Assembly (NCBI RefSeq): GCF_009789235.1
Contig: NZ_WSTB01000002.1
Coordinates: 310,001-374,000, forward strand
Reading direction: 5' to 3'
Length of the DNA stretch: 64,000 bases
Source of the DNA: Flavobacterium hydrocarbonoxydans
Lineage (GTDB): Bacteria; Bacteroidota; Bacteroidia; Flavobacteriales; Flavobacteriaceae
Part shown: piece by piece, positions 55,877 to 64,000 of the stretch
Layout: each line of letters starts with the position of its first letter
Numbering within the stretch: position 1 is the first letter of the stretch
Notes under the pieces: generated by a model
Told to the model about the DNA's origin: nothing
Seen by the model: only the letters and a program-made list of their open reading frames with translations
Database searches by the model: none
Position numbers and translations under genes: made by a program

Positions 55877-57237
55877 TGTCTAAAGTTAAAACTTCCTTTT
55901 TTTGCCAGAATTGCGGCACCCAATACGCCAAATGGCAAGGACAATGTAATGCCTGCAAAGAATGGAATACTATTGCCGAAGAAATCATTCAGAAGCAGGA
56001 AAAAGTGGCCTGGAAAAGCGAACCAACTCCTTCGGGAAAAGCACCCAGACCTTTAAAAATTAATGAAATCGATTCGACACAGGAGATCCGAATGGATACC
56101 ACTGATGGCGAACTGAATCGTGTTCTGGGTGGCGGAATCGTTCCCGGATCCTTGACGCTTTTGGGCGGAGAACCCGGAATTGGGAAAAGTACACTTTTGC
56201 TCCAGATTTCTTTAAAATTACCTTATAAAACACTTTATGTTTCGGGCGAGGAAAGTCAGAAACAAATAAAAATGCGTGCTGAAAGAATCACGCCCAACAG
56301 CGACAATTGTTATATTTTGACCGAAACCAAAACGCAAAATATCTTTAAACAAATTGAAGCTATCCAGCCTGAAATTGTCATTATCGACTCGATTCAGACT
56401 TTGCATACCGATTATATCGAATCGACAGCCGGAAGTATTTCTCAGATTCGGGAAACCACTGCGGAGTTGATCAAATTTGCAAAAGAAACCAATATTCCGG
56501 TTATTTTGATTGGTCATATTACCAAAGACGGAAACATTGCCGGGCCAAAAATACTGGAACACATGGTCGACACCGTTCTACAGTTTGAAGGCGACAGAAA
56601 TCATGTGTATCGAATTTTACGTTCGCTAAAAAACCGTTTTGGCTCTACTGCTGAACTTGGAATTTACGAAATGTTAGGAAGTGGCCTGCGAGAAGTTTCG
56701 AATCCGTCAGAAATATTGATTTCGCACAAAGACGAAGAAATGTCCGGAACTGCTATTGCTACCACTATGGAAGGTATGCGTCCGTTGATGATCGAAATAC
56801 AATCGCTGGTAAGTACGGCAGTTTACGGAACGCCACAACGAAGCACAACTGGATATAACGCCAAACGATTGAATATGATTCTGGCTGTTTTAGAAAAACG
56901 CGCCGGATTTCGATTGGGTGCAAAAGATGTTTTTCTGAATGTTACCGGAGGAATTTCAGTTGATGATCCCGCAATTGACTTAGCAGTTGTTGCTGCCATT
57001 TTATCATCGAATGAGGATATCCCTGTAACCAAAGGCTTTTGTTTTGCAGGCGAAGTAGGTTTGTCAGGCGAAATTCGTCCTGTAAACCGTGTTGACCAGC
57101 GTATTCAGGAAGCCGAAAAACTGGGATTCAGTACTATCTTTGTGTCTAAATACAACAAAATTGCATTAAAAAATACCGGAATCAAAATAGAATTAGTTGC
57201 TAAAATCGAAGATGTGGCGAGTATTCTTTTTGGATGA
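55876..57237 (+). CDS. radA: DNA repair protein RadA
   Basis: RadA (Sms) is a RecA-like ATPase that helps branch migration in recombination. The 453-residue protein has an N-terminal four-cysteine zinc finger (FCQNCGTQYAKWQGQCNACKEW), Walker A GGEPGIGKST, the RadA-specific KNRFG motif in RSLKNRFGSTAELG, and a C-terminal Lon-like domain (GGISVDDPAIDLAVVAAILSS). Length is normal. It overlaps the esterase-fold gene by one base; no functional link is evident. Confidence 0.97.
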   Translation: MSKVKTSFFCQNCGTQYAKWQGQCNACKEWNTIAEEIIQKQEKVAWKSEPTPSGKAPRPLKINEIDSTQEIRMDTTDGELNRVLGGGIVPGSLTLLGGEPGIGKSTLLLQISLKLPYKTLYVSGEESQKQIKMRAERITPNSDNCYILTETKTQNIFKQIEAIQPEIVIIDSIQTLHTDYIESTAGSISQIRETTAELIKFAKETNIPVILIGHITKDGNIAGPKILEHMVDTVLQFEGDRNHVYRILRSLKNRFGSTAELGIYEMLGSGLREVSNPSEILISHKDEEMSGTAIATTMEGMRPLMIEIQSLVSTAVYGTPQRSTTGYNAKRLNMILAVLEKRAGFRLGAKDVFLNVTGGISVDDPAIDLAVVAAILSSNEDIPVTKGFCFAGEVGLSGEIRPVNRVDQRIQEAEKLGFSTIFVSKYNKIALKNTGIKIELVAKIEDVASILFG

Positions 57238-57352
57238 TTTTTTTTTACCATTAAAAAATTTAGAATCATTAAGCTTGATAAACTGGATTTTATTATGGCA
57301 AACTTTACAAACAACTTAATTGTAATACCACATTATTTATAAAACCTGCTTT

Positions 57353-59317
57353 ATGAATTTTCCAAAACAAAAAATAATCAAAGCACTCAAAATACTTGCC
57401 CTGGTATTAGTTGTGCTTTTTTTAGGATTTTACTTTTTCCGTGATTCGCTTTTAAAACAGGCTATCGCGAAAGTCACTTATAAAATGAATACGGATTATA
57501 ATAGTACTTTCTCTATAAAATCGGCTTCGTTTGATGGTTTATCAGGCATAAAATTGACCGACGTAGTGTTAGTTCCTAAAAACGCAGACACGCTTTTTAA
57601 TATCAAGAAGATAGAAACCAGCATCAGTTTAAGTAATTTGTTGATTGGCGATGTGCAAATTGGGACGTTAAAAATCGACAATGGTTTTGTACAATTGGTC
57701 AAAAAAGGAAAAGTTCGCAACTTTGATGCTTTTCTTAAAAAAGACGATGTAGAAACCGAAAGCAATGAAAAAAGAAAATACGCCACTTTTGCTTATCGTA
57801 TCATTTCGAAGTTACTGAATCTGGTTCCGACCGATATGAAACTGGAAAATCTAACTTTTAAGATTGACGATAATGGTAAAAAAGCCTCCATTGCGATAAA
57901 TAAACTCGTTTTAAACAACAAACAGCTTGAAACCAGTCTTCATGTTCAGAGCAAAAATTTTGATCAGCGCTGGAACATAAAAGGTTTTGCCGATCCGAGA
58001 AACAAAAAAGCTGATATTCGTTTTTTTAATCTGGATACCGGCGCCATTCGGGTTCCGTATCTTGACCAGAGATATAATTTGAAAGCCAGCTTCGATTCGA
58101 TCCGGCTGAATGTGGAAAACATAGACAAAGACGGAAGCGAATTGCACATAGACGGCTTTACTTCTATTGCTAATTTAAAAATCAATCATCCTAAAATTGC
58201 AACCAAAGACGTAGTGATTAAAAATGCGCGTTTTGATTACCGCTTTTTATTAGGCGACGATTTTATCTCGATTGACAGCAGTTCGACCATGCAGCTGAAC
58301 AAAATAAAAGTACGTCCGTATCTGTCATACAACACAGAGTCTGATACGGTTTATACGATGAAAGTTGACATTCCGAAAATGAAGGCGCAGGATTTTATTG
58401 TTTCGCTGCCTGACGGTTTGTTTACACATTTTCAGGGAATGGAAGCGACAGGGAATTTTAATTATAAATTAGATTTCAAATTCAATAAAAACAAACCCAA
58501 CACTTTGGTTTTCGACAGCAAACTCAATAAAGAAAACCTGAAAATCACGAAGTATGGCGAGGCAAATCTAAATAAACTAAATGGTGAATTTGTTTATCGC
58601 GCCATTATTCAAAATGTGCTGCAAAGACCCGTTTTGGTTGGAAATGCGAATCCAAATTACACTCCTTTAGACCAAATTTCGCCTTATTTACGCAAATGTG
58701 TTTTAACGACTGAAGACCCTTCGTTCTTCTCGCATCGTGGTTTTATCAATGAAGCGTTTAAACAATCGATTCTGAAAAACATTCGAACCAAAAAATTCTC
58801 ACGTGGTGCGAGTACGATTAGTATGCAATTGATTAAGAACGTTTTTTTGACCCGCGACAAAACACTTTCGCGTAAGCTGGAAGAAATTTTACTGGTTTAT
58901 ATTCTGGAAAACAATCGGGTGGTAAGTAAAGAAAGAATGCTGGAAGTTTATTTTAATATTATCGAATGGGGACCAAATGTGTATGGAATTGGCGAAGCGA
59001 GTCAGTTTTATTTCCAGAAAAGTCCTGCTGATTTGAGTTTGAATGAATGTTTGTTCCTGGCAACGATTATTCCGAAACCACGAAAATTCATGTACCAGTT
59101 TAACGATCAGGGCAACTTGAAAGACTACGCCATAAAGAATCAAAAATTCTTAAGTAATCTAATGTTGCGTCGTGGTGTTTTAATTTCTGAAGATACAGTT
59201 TTTCAATCGCCGGTTTATGTTTCGGGAAATGCGCGTTCTTTATTACGTATTAAAATACAGGATACCTTAGCAGTACCGGTGGACTCTTTAACTATTGAAG
59301 ACGAATTTGATTTGTAA
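57353..59317 (+). CDS. Membrane-anchored GT51 peptidoglycan glycosyltransferase with long N-terminal region
   Basis: 654 residues. One membrane helix (about 15-32), then about 400 residues of beta-rich, AsmA-like sequence (LKIDNGFVQLVKKGKVRNF, LENLTFKIDD and on). A GT51 domain follows at about 430-590. Its catalytic glutamate lies in VLTTEDPSFFSHRGF, with RGASTISMQLIKNVFLT and EILLVYILENNRVVSKERMLEVYFNIIEWG. No penicillin-binding transpeptidase domain follows, so it polymerises glycan strands only. The AsmA-like part in front is unusual for a monofunctional transglycosylase. It starts 115 bases after radA. Confidence 0.85.
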   Translation: MNFPKQKIIKALKILALVLVVLFLGFYFFRDSLLKQAIAKVTYKMNTDYNSTFSIKSASFDGLSGIKLTDVVLVPKNADTLFNIKKIETSISLSNLLIGDVQIGTLKIDNGFVQLVKKGKVRNFDAFLKKDDVETESNEKRKYATFAYRIISKLLNLVPTDMKLENLTFKIDDNGKKASIAINKLVLNNKQLETSLHVQSKNFDQRWNIKGFADPRNKKADIRFFNLDTGAIRVPYLDQRYNLKASFDSIRLNVENIDKDGSELHIDGFTSIANLKINHPKIATKDVVIKNARFDYRFLLGDDFISIDSSSTMQLNKIKVRPYLSYNTESDTVYTMKVDIPKMKAQDFIVSLPDGLFTHFQGMEATGNFNYKLDFKFNKNKPNTLVFDSKLNKENLKITKYGEANLNKLNGEFVYRAIIQNVLQRPVLVGNANPNYTPLDQISPYLRKCVLTTEDPSFFSHRGFINEAFKQSILKNIRTKKFSRGASTISMQLIKNVFLTRDKTLSRKLEEILLVYILENNRVVSKERMLEVYFNIIEWGPNVYGIGEASQFYFQKSPADLSLNECLFLATIIPKPRKFMYQFNDQGNLKDYAIKNQKFLSNLMLRRGVLISEDTVFQSPVYVSGNARSLLRIKIQDTLAVPVDSLTIEDEFDL

Positions 59318-59349
59318 ACCTAAAGTTTGCTTATCAATGTTTTATATTT

Positions 59350-59430
59350 TCCTGCAAGGTTTTCGAAACCTTGTAGGTCTTTTGGGCATACATATAACAA
59401 CACCTACAAGGTTTCGAAAACCTTGCAGGA
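59350..59430. repeat. REPIN-like inverted repeat
   Basis: Perfect 29-bp inverted arms (59350-59378 and 59402-59430), each holding a near-palindrome AAGGTTTTCGAAACCTT, around a 23-base centre. It lies 32 bases after the GT51 stop and may also end its transcript. The sequence differs from the 18230 element, so it is a second REP family. Confidence 0.75.
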
Positions 59431-59800
59431 GCCAAAATACTCCTTTTATCTACTCTTTAATAATTGTCCTCAGGTTTTCATTTTACATAAATAAAACCTG
59501 TACTCCTAAGCTAAAAGCAATTAGGATTACAGGGGTTTCTTTATAGCCCTGACAGCAGCGGTATCCTTTTTCTGGCTTCTTTAGCCAGGAAAAGATTTAG
59601 CGAATGGCGGCAGGACGAGTGTTGCTACTGAAAAACTTTGGTTCTGCTCCTGATTTTAAATTTTAAAATTCCAATTATTCAAATTCCAAATTCCAAAAAC
59701 CTCAAAATTCCAAATCTAAAATTCCAAATTCCAAAAACTTCAAGCTTAAAGCTTCAAACTTCCTGCTCCCAGCTCCCAGCTTCAAACCCCCAACTTCAAG
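59431..59800. repeat. Intergenic repeats: GACAGCAGCGG type and TTCCAAATTCCAA type
   Basis: No gene here. 59540-59625 (tagccctgacagcagcggta, then agcgaatggcggcaggacg) looks like a common flavobacterial intergenic repeat and is similar to 38166-38226. 59650-59790 is a run of TTCCAAATTCCAAA units followed by CTCCCAGCTCCCAGCTTC. A short open frame starting at 59295 covers part of this but has no protein-like character. Confidence 0.6.
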
Positions 59801-59802
59801 CC

Positions 59803-59837
59803 AAAAAAAAAAGCACCAATCTTGCGATTGATGCTTT
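59803..59837 (-). terminator. Terminator of prs-rplY
   Basis: A stem of about 11 bp (AAGCATCAATC with GATTGGTGCTT on the minus strand), a GCAA loop and a run of ten T, 21 bases past the rplY stop. Confidence 0.85.
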
Positions 59838-59857
59838 TGTATTGCGATTGAAAAAAA

Positions 59858-60469
59858 TTATTTTTTCTTTCCTTTTGCAGGAGCTTTTGCAGCTTTTGCA
59901 GCCTCTTGAGCAGCTTTCATAGCAGCACGAGAGATTCTTACCTGAGCAACAACTGTGTTGTCCGGGTGCATAACTTTGTATTCTGGAGCACCAACTTTAG
60001 TAACGTATAATTTGTTACCCATTTCAAGTGGAGTGATGTCAGCCTCAACAAAATCAGGAAGATTTTTAGGTAAAGCTTTCACTTTTAATTTACGAGTGTT
60101 CAAACGTAAAACACCTCCAGCAAGAACACCTTTTGATGTACCAACGATTTTTACAGGAACTTCCATAGTGATTTCTTTATCATCAAATAATTGAAAGAAG
60201 TCAATGTGTAAAATTTTGTCAGATACCGGGTGCACCTGAATGTCCTGCAAAATTGCATTGAATGATTTTCCTTTTCCAAGTTCGATCACAACTGTGTGAG
60301 CGTTTGGAGTGTAAACCAAGTTTTTGAATGCCGCAGCGTCCGCTGAGAAATGTACTGCCTGATTTCCTCCGTATAACACGCAAGGAACCGCTCCAGCATT
60401 ACGTAAGGCTTTAGTTGACACTTTGCCCACGCTTTCTCTTTCTGATCCTTTAATTGTAATCGATTTCAT
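59858..60469 (-). CDS. rplY: 50S ribosomal protein L25 (Ctc form)
   Basis: L25 binds 5S rRNA. This is the longer two-domain Ctc type (203 residues): an N-terminal 5S-binding domain ([29 protein letters not shown]) and a C-terminal beta domain ([21 protein letters not shown]...). The Lys/Ala-rich tail [18 protein letters not shown] is typical in this phylum. It follows prs by 72 bases on the same strand, a common pairing. Confidence 0.95.
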   Translation of the reverse strand: MKSITIKGSERESVGKVSTKALRNAGAVPCVLYGGNQAVHFSADAAAFKNLVYTPNAHTVVIELGKGKSFNAILQDIQVHPVSDKILHIDFFQLFDDKEITMEVPVKIVGTSKGVLAGGVLRLNTRKLKVKALPKNLPDFVEADITPLEMGNKLYVTKVGAPEYKVMHPDNTVVAQVRISRAAMKAAQEAAKAAKAPAKGKKK

Positions 60470-60541
60470 TGTAAAAAAATATAGTTATTAAATAATATTC
60501 TAATCTTTATTGTAGTGAGATTGCTTCGTTCCTCGCAATGA

Positions 60542-61483
60542 CTACATTATAAACTTTCCACTGATGGAATTGTTGTGGTGCACCATGTGCATAACTTCGG
60601 CAAAAAGAGGTGCACAACTCACTACTCTTATTTTGTCTGAATGTCTCTTTAAAGGAATAGAATCGGTAACGATTAATTCGCTTAATTTTGAGTTTTCAAT
60701 TTTTTCGTAGGCTCCACCTGATAAAATGGCGTGTGTACAAATTGCTCTAACGCTTAATGCTCCTTTTTCGATCATTAAATCGGCAGCTTTTGCCAATGTT
60801 CCGCCCGTATCGATCATGTCATCTACTAATATTACGTTTCGACCTTTTACTTCACCAATCAATTCCATGGTGTCGATAACGTTGGCTGCTTTTCTTTGTT
60901 TGTAACAGATTACTACATCTGATTCTAAAAACTTAGAGTAAGCATAGGCTCTTTTTGAACCTCCCATATCCGGAGATGCAATAGTTAAATTTTCTAATCC
61001 TAAACTTTCTACGTATGGTAAAAAGATGGTAGATGCAAATAAATGATCTACTGGTTTCTCGAAAAAACCTTGTATTTGATCTGCATGCAAATCCATTGTC
61101 ATTACTCTTGTTGCTCCGGCAGCATCTAATAAATTAGCTACTAACTTAGCTCCAATCGGAACTCTTGGTTTGTCTTTTCTATCCTGTCTTGCCCAACCAA
61201 AATAAGGCATAACCGCTGTAATATGTCTTGCCGATGCGCGTTTTGCAGCATCAATCATCAATAACAATTCCATCAAATTATCAGCAGTTGGAAAAGTTGA
61301 GCACACGATAAAAACGCGTAATCCTCTTATTGACTCTTCGTAAGATGGCTGAAATTCTCCATCACTATACGTTGACATCGTTACTTTACCAAGCGGAATT
61401 CCGTATTGTTCCGCAATTTTTTCTGCAAGATAGACACTTTGTGAACAAGCAAAAATTTTAGCTTCAGGTTCTAGGTGCGACAT
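60542..61483 (-). CDS. prs: Ribose-phosphate pyrophosphokinase
   Basis: Prs makes PRPP from ribose-5-phosphate and ATP for nucleotide, histidine and NAD synthesis. The 313-residue protein shows the ATP-binding FGWARQDRKDKPRVPIGAKL, the metal/ATP histidine in MDLHADQIQGFF, and the PRPP loop VILVDDMIDTGGTL. Length is normal. First gene of the prs-rplY unit. Confidence 0.97.
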   Translation of the reverse strand: MSHLEPEAKIFACSQSVYLAEKIAEQYGIPLGKVTMSTYSDGEFQPSYEESIRGLRVFIVCSTFPTADNLMELLLMIDAAKRASARHITAVMPYFGWARQDRKDKPRVPIGAKLVANLLDAAGATRVMTMDLHADQIQGFFEKPVDHLFASTIFLPYVESLGLENLTIASPDMGGSKRAYAYSKFLESDVVICYKQRKAANVIDTMELIGEVKGRNVILVDDMIDTGGTLAKAADLMIEKGALSVRAICTHAILSGGAYEKIENSKLSELIVTDSIPLKRHSDKIRVVSCAPLFAEVMHMVHHNNSISGKFIM

Positions 61484-61605
61484 TATAATGTTTTGTTTTT
61501 GCTCCGCTGCACGCTATACAATTTTGCTTAGAAATTTCTTTCCAGCCTGAAAGGTATAATTGCCTCGGGTGTAGTTAGTTGTGTGTGTTTCGTTTTAACG
61601 AGGTG

Positions 61606-61613
61606 CAAATTTA
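61606..61613 (-). promoter_or_regulatory. -7 box of prs
   Basis: TAAATTTG on the minus strand, about 122 bases before the prs ATG. No clear -33 TTG. Confidence 0.45.
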
Positions 61614-61679
61614 GAAAATTTATTGGACACTGAAAGGAAAAATTTAAGTATTTTTAGTAGCACATTTAATTTTATTTTT

Positions 61680-61687
61680 TACATTTG
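61680..61687 (+). promoter_or_regulatory. -7 box for tRNA-Leu
   Basis: TACATTTG on the plus strand, 96 bases before the tRNA. It would be the tRNA promoter if the precursor has a long 5' leader. No clear -33 TTG. Confidence 0.45.
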
Positions 61688-61783
61688 CACCGTGTTAAAG
61701 GAATAGGCACAGTTATGACCTCATAATTACCTATTCTATTGCGTTAAAATAATCGATTTATTGATTGTTTTTTCGTCTGCTAA

Positions 61784-61863
61784 GCCCGGATGGCGGAATT
61801 GGTAGACGCGCTGGTCTCAAACACCTGTGGGAAACCGTGCCGGTTCGACTCCGGCTCCGGGTA
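61784..61863 (+). tRNA. tRNA-Leu (anticodon CAA)
   Basis: A class II tRNA of 80 bases. The acceptor stem GCCCGGA pairs with TCCGGGT, discriminator A. The D arm holds AATTGGTAGA. The anticodon loop CTCAAAC places CAA at 61818-61820 (reads UUG). A long variable arm follows, and the T arm is GCCGG-TTCGACT-CCGGC. The anticodon stem as I pair it has one T-T mismatch. CCA is not encoded. A hairpin terminator follows at once. Confidence 0.93.
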
Positions 61864-61864
61864 C

Positions 61865-61898
61865 AAAAAAACCTCTTCAATCGAAGAGGTTTTTTTTA
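61865..61898 (+). terminator. Terminator after tRNA-Leu
   Basis: A stem ACCTCTTC/GAAGAGGT (61871-61878 with 61883-61890) with A and T runs on the two sides. It can serve both the tRNA and the convergent aldo/keto reductase gene. Confidence 0.9.
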
Positions 61899-61911
61899 TG
61901 CTTTATATTTA

Positions 61912-62949
61912 TTAAGGTGCCGGATTCGGAATAATGGCCTGAACAGCATCAATTTCTGCTAAAATTTCTTTAGAAAGTACAATATCTATCGTGGCAATAT
62001 TTTCTTTTAACTGTTCTAAAGTGGTTGCACCAATGATTGCACTAGTCACAAATGGCTGCTGAAGCACGAAACCTAAAGCTAATTCTGTTAATGTCAGTCC
62101 GTGTTTTTTCGCAATTTCCTGATATAAACGTGTTGCTTGTGTTGATTGCTCGCTGCTGTATCTCGAATACTGCTGAAACAAATTCAGTCTTGCTTTTGGG
62201 TGATGCTCTCCGGTTAAAAATTTCCCGGTCAAAACACCAAATCCTAGAGGCGAATAAGCAAGCAAACCTACATTTTCGTGCATGGCAACTTCGGCAGAAC
62301 CAACTTCGAAAAGGCGATTCAATAACGAATATGGATTTTGAATGGTTTTGATTCTTGGCAGATTTTGATATTTACTTTCTTCCAGAAAACGCATCATTCC
62401 CCAAGGGTTTTCGTTTGAAACTCCCAGATGCTTAATTTTTCCTTCCTTGATTAATCCGTCAAATGTTTCCAGGACTTCTCTAAAGTTGTCTTCCCAGGCA
62501 TCATCCTGTACCTTAAAAGCACGTTGACCAAAAGTATTGGTTTTGCGTTCCGGCCAGTGCATTTGATACAAATCAATATAATCGGTCTGTAATCTTTTTA
62601 AACTGTTTTCCAATGCAAATTTTATACTTGCCGGAGAGAAATCAAGTTTTTCACGCATGTAACCAAAATTAGCATTGGGACCTGCAATTTTCGATGCCAA
62701 AACTACTTTATCCCGATTTCCAGATTTCTTAAACCAGGTTCCGATGATTTTTTCGGTGCTGCCGTAAGTTGCTTCGCTTGCCGGAACCGAGTACATTTCG
62801 GCTGTATCAAAAAAGTTCACTCCGTTTGCAAGTGCATAATCCATTTGTTCATGTCCATCGGCTTCAGAGTTCTGTTGACCAAAAGTCATAGTTCCAAGGC
62901 AAATTTTACTAACTTTTATATCGGTGTTGGGTAATGTTGTGTATTTCAT
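61912..62949 (-). CDS. Aldo/keto reductase (Tas-like, NADP(H)-dependent)
   Basis: A 345-residue TIM-barrel oxidoreductase that reduces aldehydes or ketones. The catalytic tetrad is intact: D48 and Y53 in FFDTAEMYSVP, K87 in VLASKIAG and H131 in DLYQMHWPER. The cofactor end is seen in TSAIIGATTLEQLKEN. Length and the EMYSVP and SKIAGPN segments match the E. coli Tas subgroup. The natural substrate cannot be told. Transcribed alone. Confidence 0.93.
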   Translation of the reverse strand: MKYTTLPNTDIKVSKICLGTMTFGQQNSEADGHEQMDYALANGVNFFDTAEMYSVPASEATYGSTEKIIGTWFKKSGNRDKVVLASKIAGPNANFGYMREKLDFSPASIKFALENSLKRLQTDYIDLYQMHWPERKTNTFGQRAFKVQDDAWEDNFREVLETFDGLIKEGKIKHLGVSNENPWGMMRFLEESKYQNLPRIKTIQNPYSLLNRLFEVGSAEVAMHENVGLLAYSPLGFGVLTGKFLTGEHHPKARLNLFQQYSRYSSEQSTQATRLYQEIAKKHGLTLTELALGFVLQQPFVTSAIIGATTLEQLKENIATIDIVLSKEILAEIDAVQAIIPNPAP

Positions 62950-63059
62950 TTTTCTTTAAAGGTTCAAAGTTGCAAAGGCTCAAAGGTACAAAGGGTTTTT
63001 TCAAAAGGAAAAAGGACAAAAGTTAAAAAAAGGATAAGAATAATAAATCTCAAAAAAAG

Positions 63060-63099
63060 AAATCCCAAATTCCAAGTTTTGTTTTGGAATTTGGGATTT
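63060..63099 (-). repeat. Perfect 16-bp inverted repeat of the TTCCAAAT family
   Basis: Arms 63060-63075 and 63084-63099 with an 8-base loop. It lies 52 bases past the OmpA-family stop and may end that transcript. Same motif family as at 40470 and 59650. Confidence 0.65.
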
Positions 63100-63150
63100 A
63101 AACATTGGAATTTAAAACCTCAGAACCTCGTTTCTTAGCAACTTAGTCCC

Positions 63151-64000
63151 TTAGTTAATATCATTCAACATTTTCTCGATTTCATCTAAATTTGGCGTCA
63201 GGATAATTTCGATTCTACGGTTTTTCGCTTTTCCTTCTGGAGTAGCATTGCTCGCCAGAGGTGAAAATTCGCTACGTCCTGCTGCGGTAAGTTTTTGTTT
63301 GTTGATTTTTGTGTTTTCGCTTAAAATTCCAACAATTGCCGTTGCTCTTTTAGTTGACAAATCCCAGTTGTTGGCGATTGGACCAGACCCTGCATAAGGA
63401 TCATCATCAGTATGCCCTTCTATCAGAACCGAAAGATCCGGATTATCGCCCAAAACTTTACCCAATTCTACAACAGCCTTTCTACCTTCAGTACCTACTG
63501 CCCAGCTTCCAGAGTTGAAAAGCAATTTGTTCTCCATAGAAACATATACTTTTCCATTTTTCTGTTCTACTGTCAGACCTTTTCCTTCAAAACCATTTAA
63601 GGCTTTCGATAAAGTTTCTTTAAGGGTTTTCATTGCTGCTTCTTTTGCCGCAATCATCGCCTCTAGTTCATCTAATCGTTTTGCGGTTTTATCTAAACGC
63701 GCTTGTTCTTCGGCCAGCGCTTTTGATTTTGCTTCTAATTGCGCTAACAATTCACGATTTTTACTCATGTTTTTTTCAAGAGCATCGTTGCTGTTCTTTT
63801 CAAGCGCATTATAGGAATCCTGCAAAACGTTGAATTTTTTTTGTGCAGCAGCCAGATCAGCTTTTTGTTTGTCTAGATCAGCTTTTGTGCTGTTTAGGTT
63901 TTTGGTAAGATTATCGCGTTCGAGTTCTAACTGGCTTTTTGCTTTTTGCAATTCGGCATTTTCATCAGCTATGGAGCGGTTTTCTTTTTTTAGATCTGAA
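63151..64000 (-). CDS. OmpA-family protein with coiled coil (partial, runs off the window)
   Basis: The frame is open to the window end (SDLKKENRSIADENAEL upstream), so the N-terminus, probably a signal peptide or lipobox, is outside. Up to about residue 120 it is a long heptad-rich coiled coil (LERDNLTKNLNSTKADLDKQ and on). The C-terminal OmpA/MotB peptidoglycan-binding domain follows, with the signatures LLFNSGSWAV, VLIEGHTDDDPY, NWDLSTKRATAIVGIL and GKAKNRRIEIILTP. It probably ties the outer membrane or an envelope complex to peptidoglycan. Confidence 0.9.
   Translation of the reverse strand, partial: SDLKKENRSIADENAELQKAKSQLELERDNLTKNLNSTKADLDKQKADLAAAQKKFNVLQDSYNALEKNSNDALEKNMSKNRELLAQLEAKSKALAEEQARLDKTAKRLDELEAMIAAKEAAMKTLKETLSKALNGFEGKGLTVEQKNGKVYVSMENKLLFNSGSWAVGTEGRKAVVELGKVLGDNPDLSVLIEGHTDDDPYAGSGPIANNWDLSTKRATAIVGILSENTKINKQKLTAAGRSEFSPLASNATPEGKAKNRRIEIILTPNLDEIEKMLNDIN

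Noticed and set aside
59295..59546. An 83-residue frame overlapping the end of the GT51 gene
   Set aside because: It runs through a perfect inverted repeat and intergenic repeats and has no protein-like pattern.
61765..61962. A 65-residue frame across the tRNA
   Set aside because: It is a translation of the tRNA-Leu gene and its terminator.

Overview
The window is a chromosomal segment of a Flavobacterium-like member of the Bacteroidota. Evidence: low G+C; TAnnTTTG (-7) promoter boxes and few Shine-Dalgarno sites; type IX secretion (T9SS) cargo tails; a TonB-dependent receptor; DUF4270 and SGNH lipoproteins; a separate atpD-atpC pair; a short AtpC; and intergenic repeat families of the kind seen in flavobacteria. 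No phage, CRISPR array or intact transposon is visible.

Layout. 1-2.7 kb: a small membrane protein, biotin synthase bioB and a cupin/JmjC-like oxygenase. 2.7-30.9 kb: a 28-kb block of five giant predicted surface proteins, four in tandem on the minus strand and one on the plus strand, with recX between. Their N-terminal parts differ (14 delta-60 repeats; beta-strand/Ig/TIG/FN3 domains; nine 74-residue BIG2-like repeats; glycine-rich plus PA14-like; parallel beta-helix plus PA14-like). All five end in the same module of about 525 residues, finishing in what looks like a T9SS type C sorting signal. Two neighbours share about 1.28 kb of almost identical 3' DNA. One of these lacks a start codon and signal peptide, and an inverted-repeat (REPIN/MITE-like) element lies just upstream of the break.

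30.9-38.0 kb: the rest of the biotin genes in the order bioF, bioD, bioA and a beta-ketoacyl synthase. Between bioF and bioD lies a cassette of an ECF sigma factor, a membrane partner, a TraB/GumN protein and a small membrane protein, bracketed by two direct 95-bp repeats. bioF also carries an in-frame insert resembling an intergenic repeat found elsewhere in the window.

38.3-48.6 kb: an outer-membrane protein, atpDC, an SGNH lipoprotein with a TonB-dependent receptor, and small membrane or lipoproteins. 48.9-54.5 kb: glmS, a DUF4270 lipoprotein and a degenerate glycogen-synthase-like protein, divergent from panC-panD. 54.7-59.3 kb: an esterase-fold protein lacking the nucleophile serine, radA, and a membrane-anchored GT51 transglycosylase with a long N-terminal region. 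59.9-64.0 kb: rplY-prs, tRNA-Leu(CAA), an aldo/keto reductase and a partial OmpA-family protein.

How the genes work together: housekeeping modules (biotin, pantothenate, F1 ATPase, amino-sugar and PRPP supply, DNA repair) surround a large accessory block that probably builds the cell surface through the T9SS. All calls come from reading the sequence; no database search was made.
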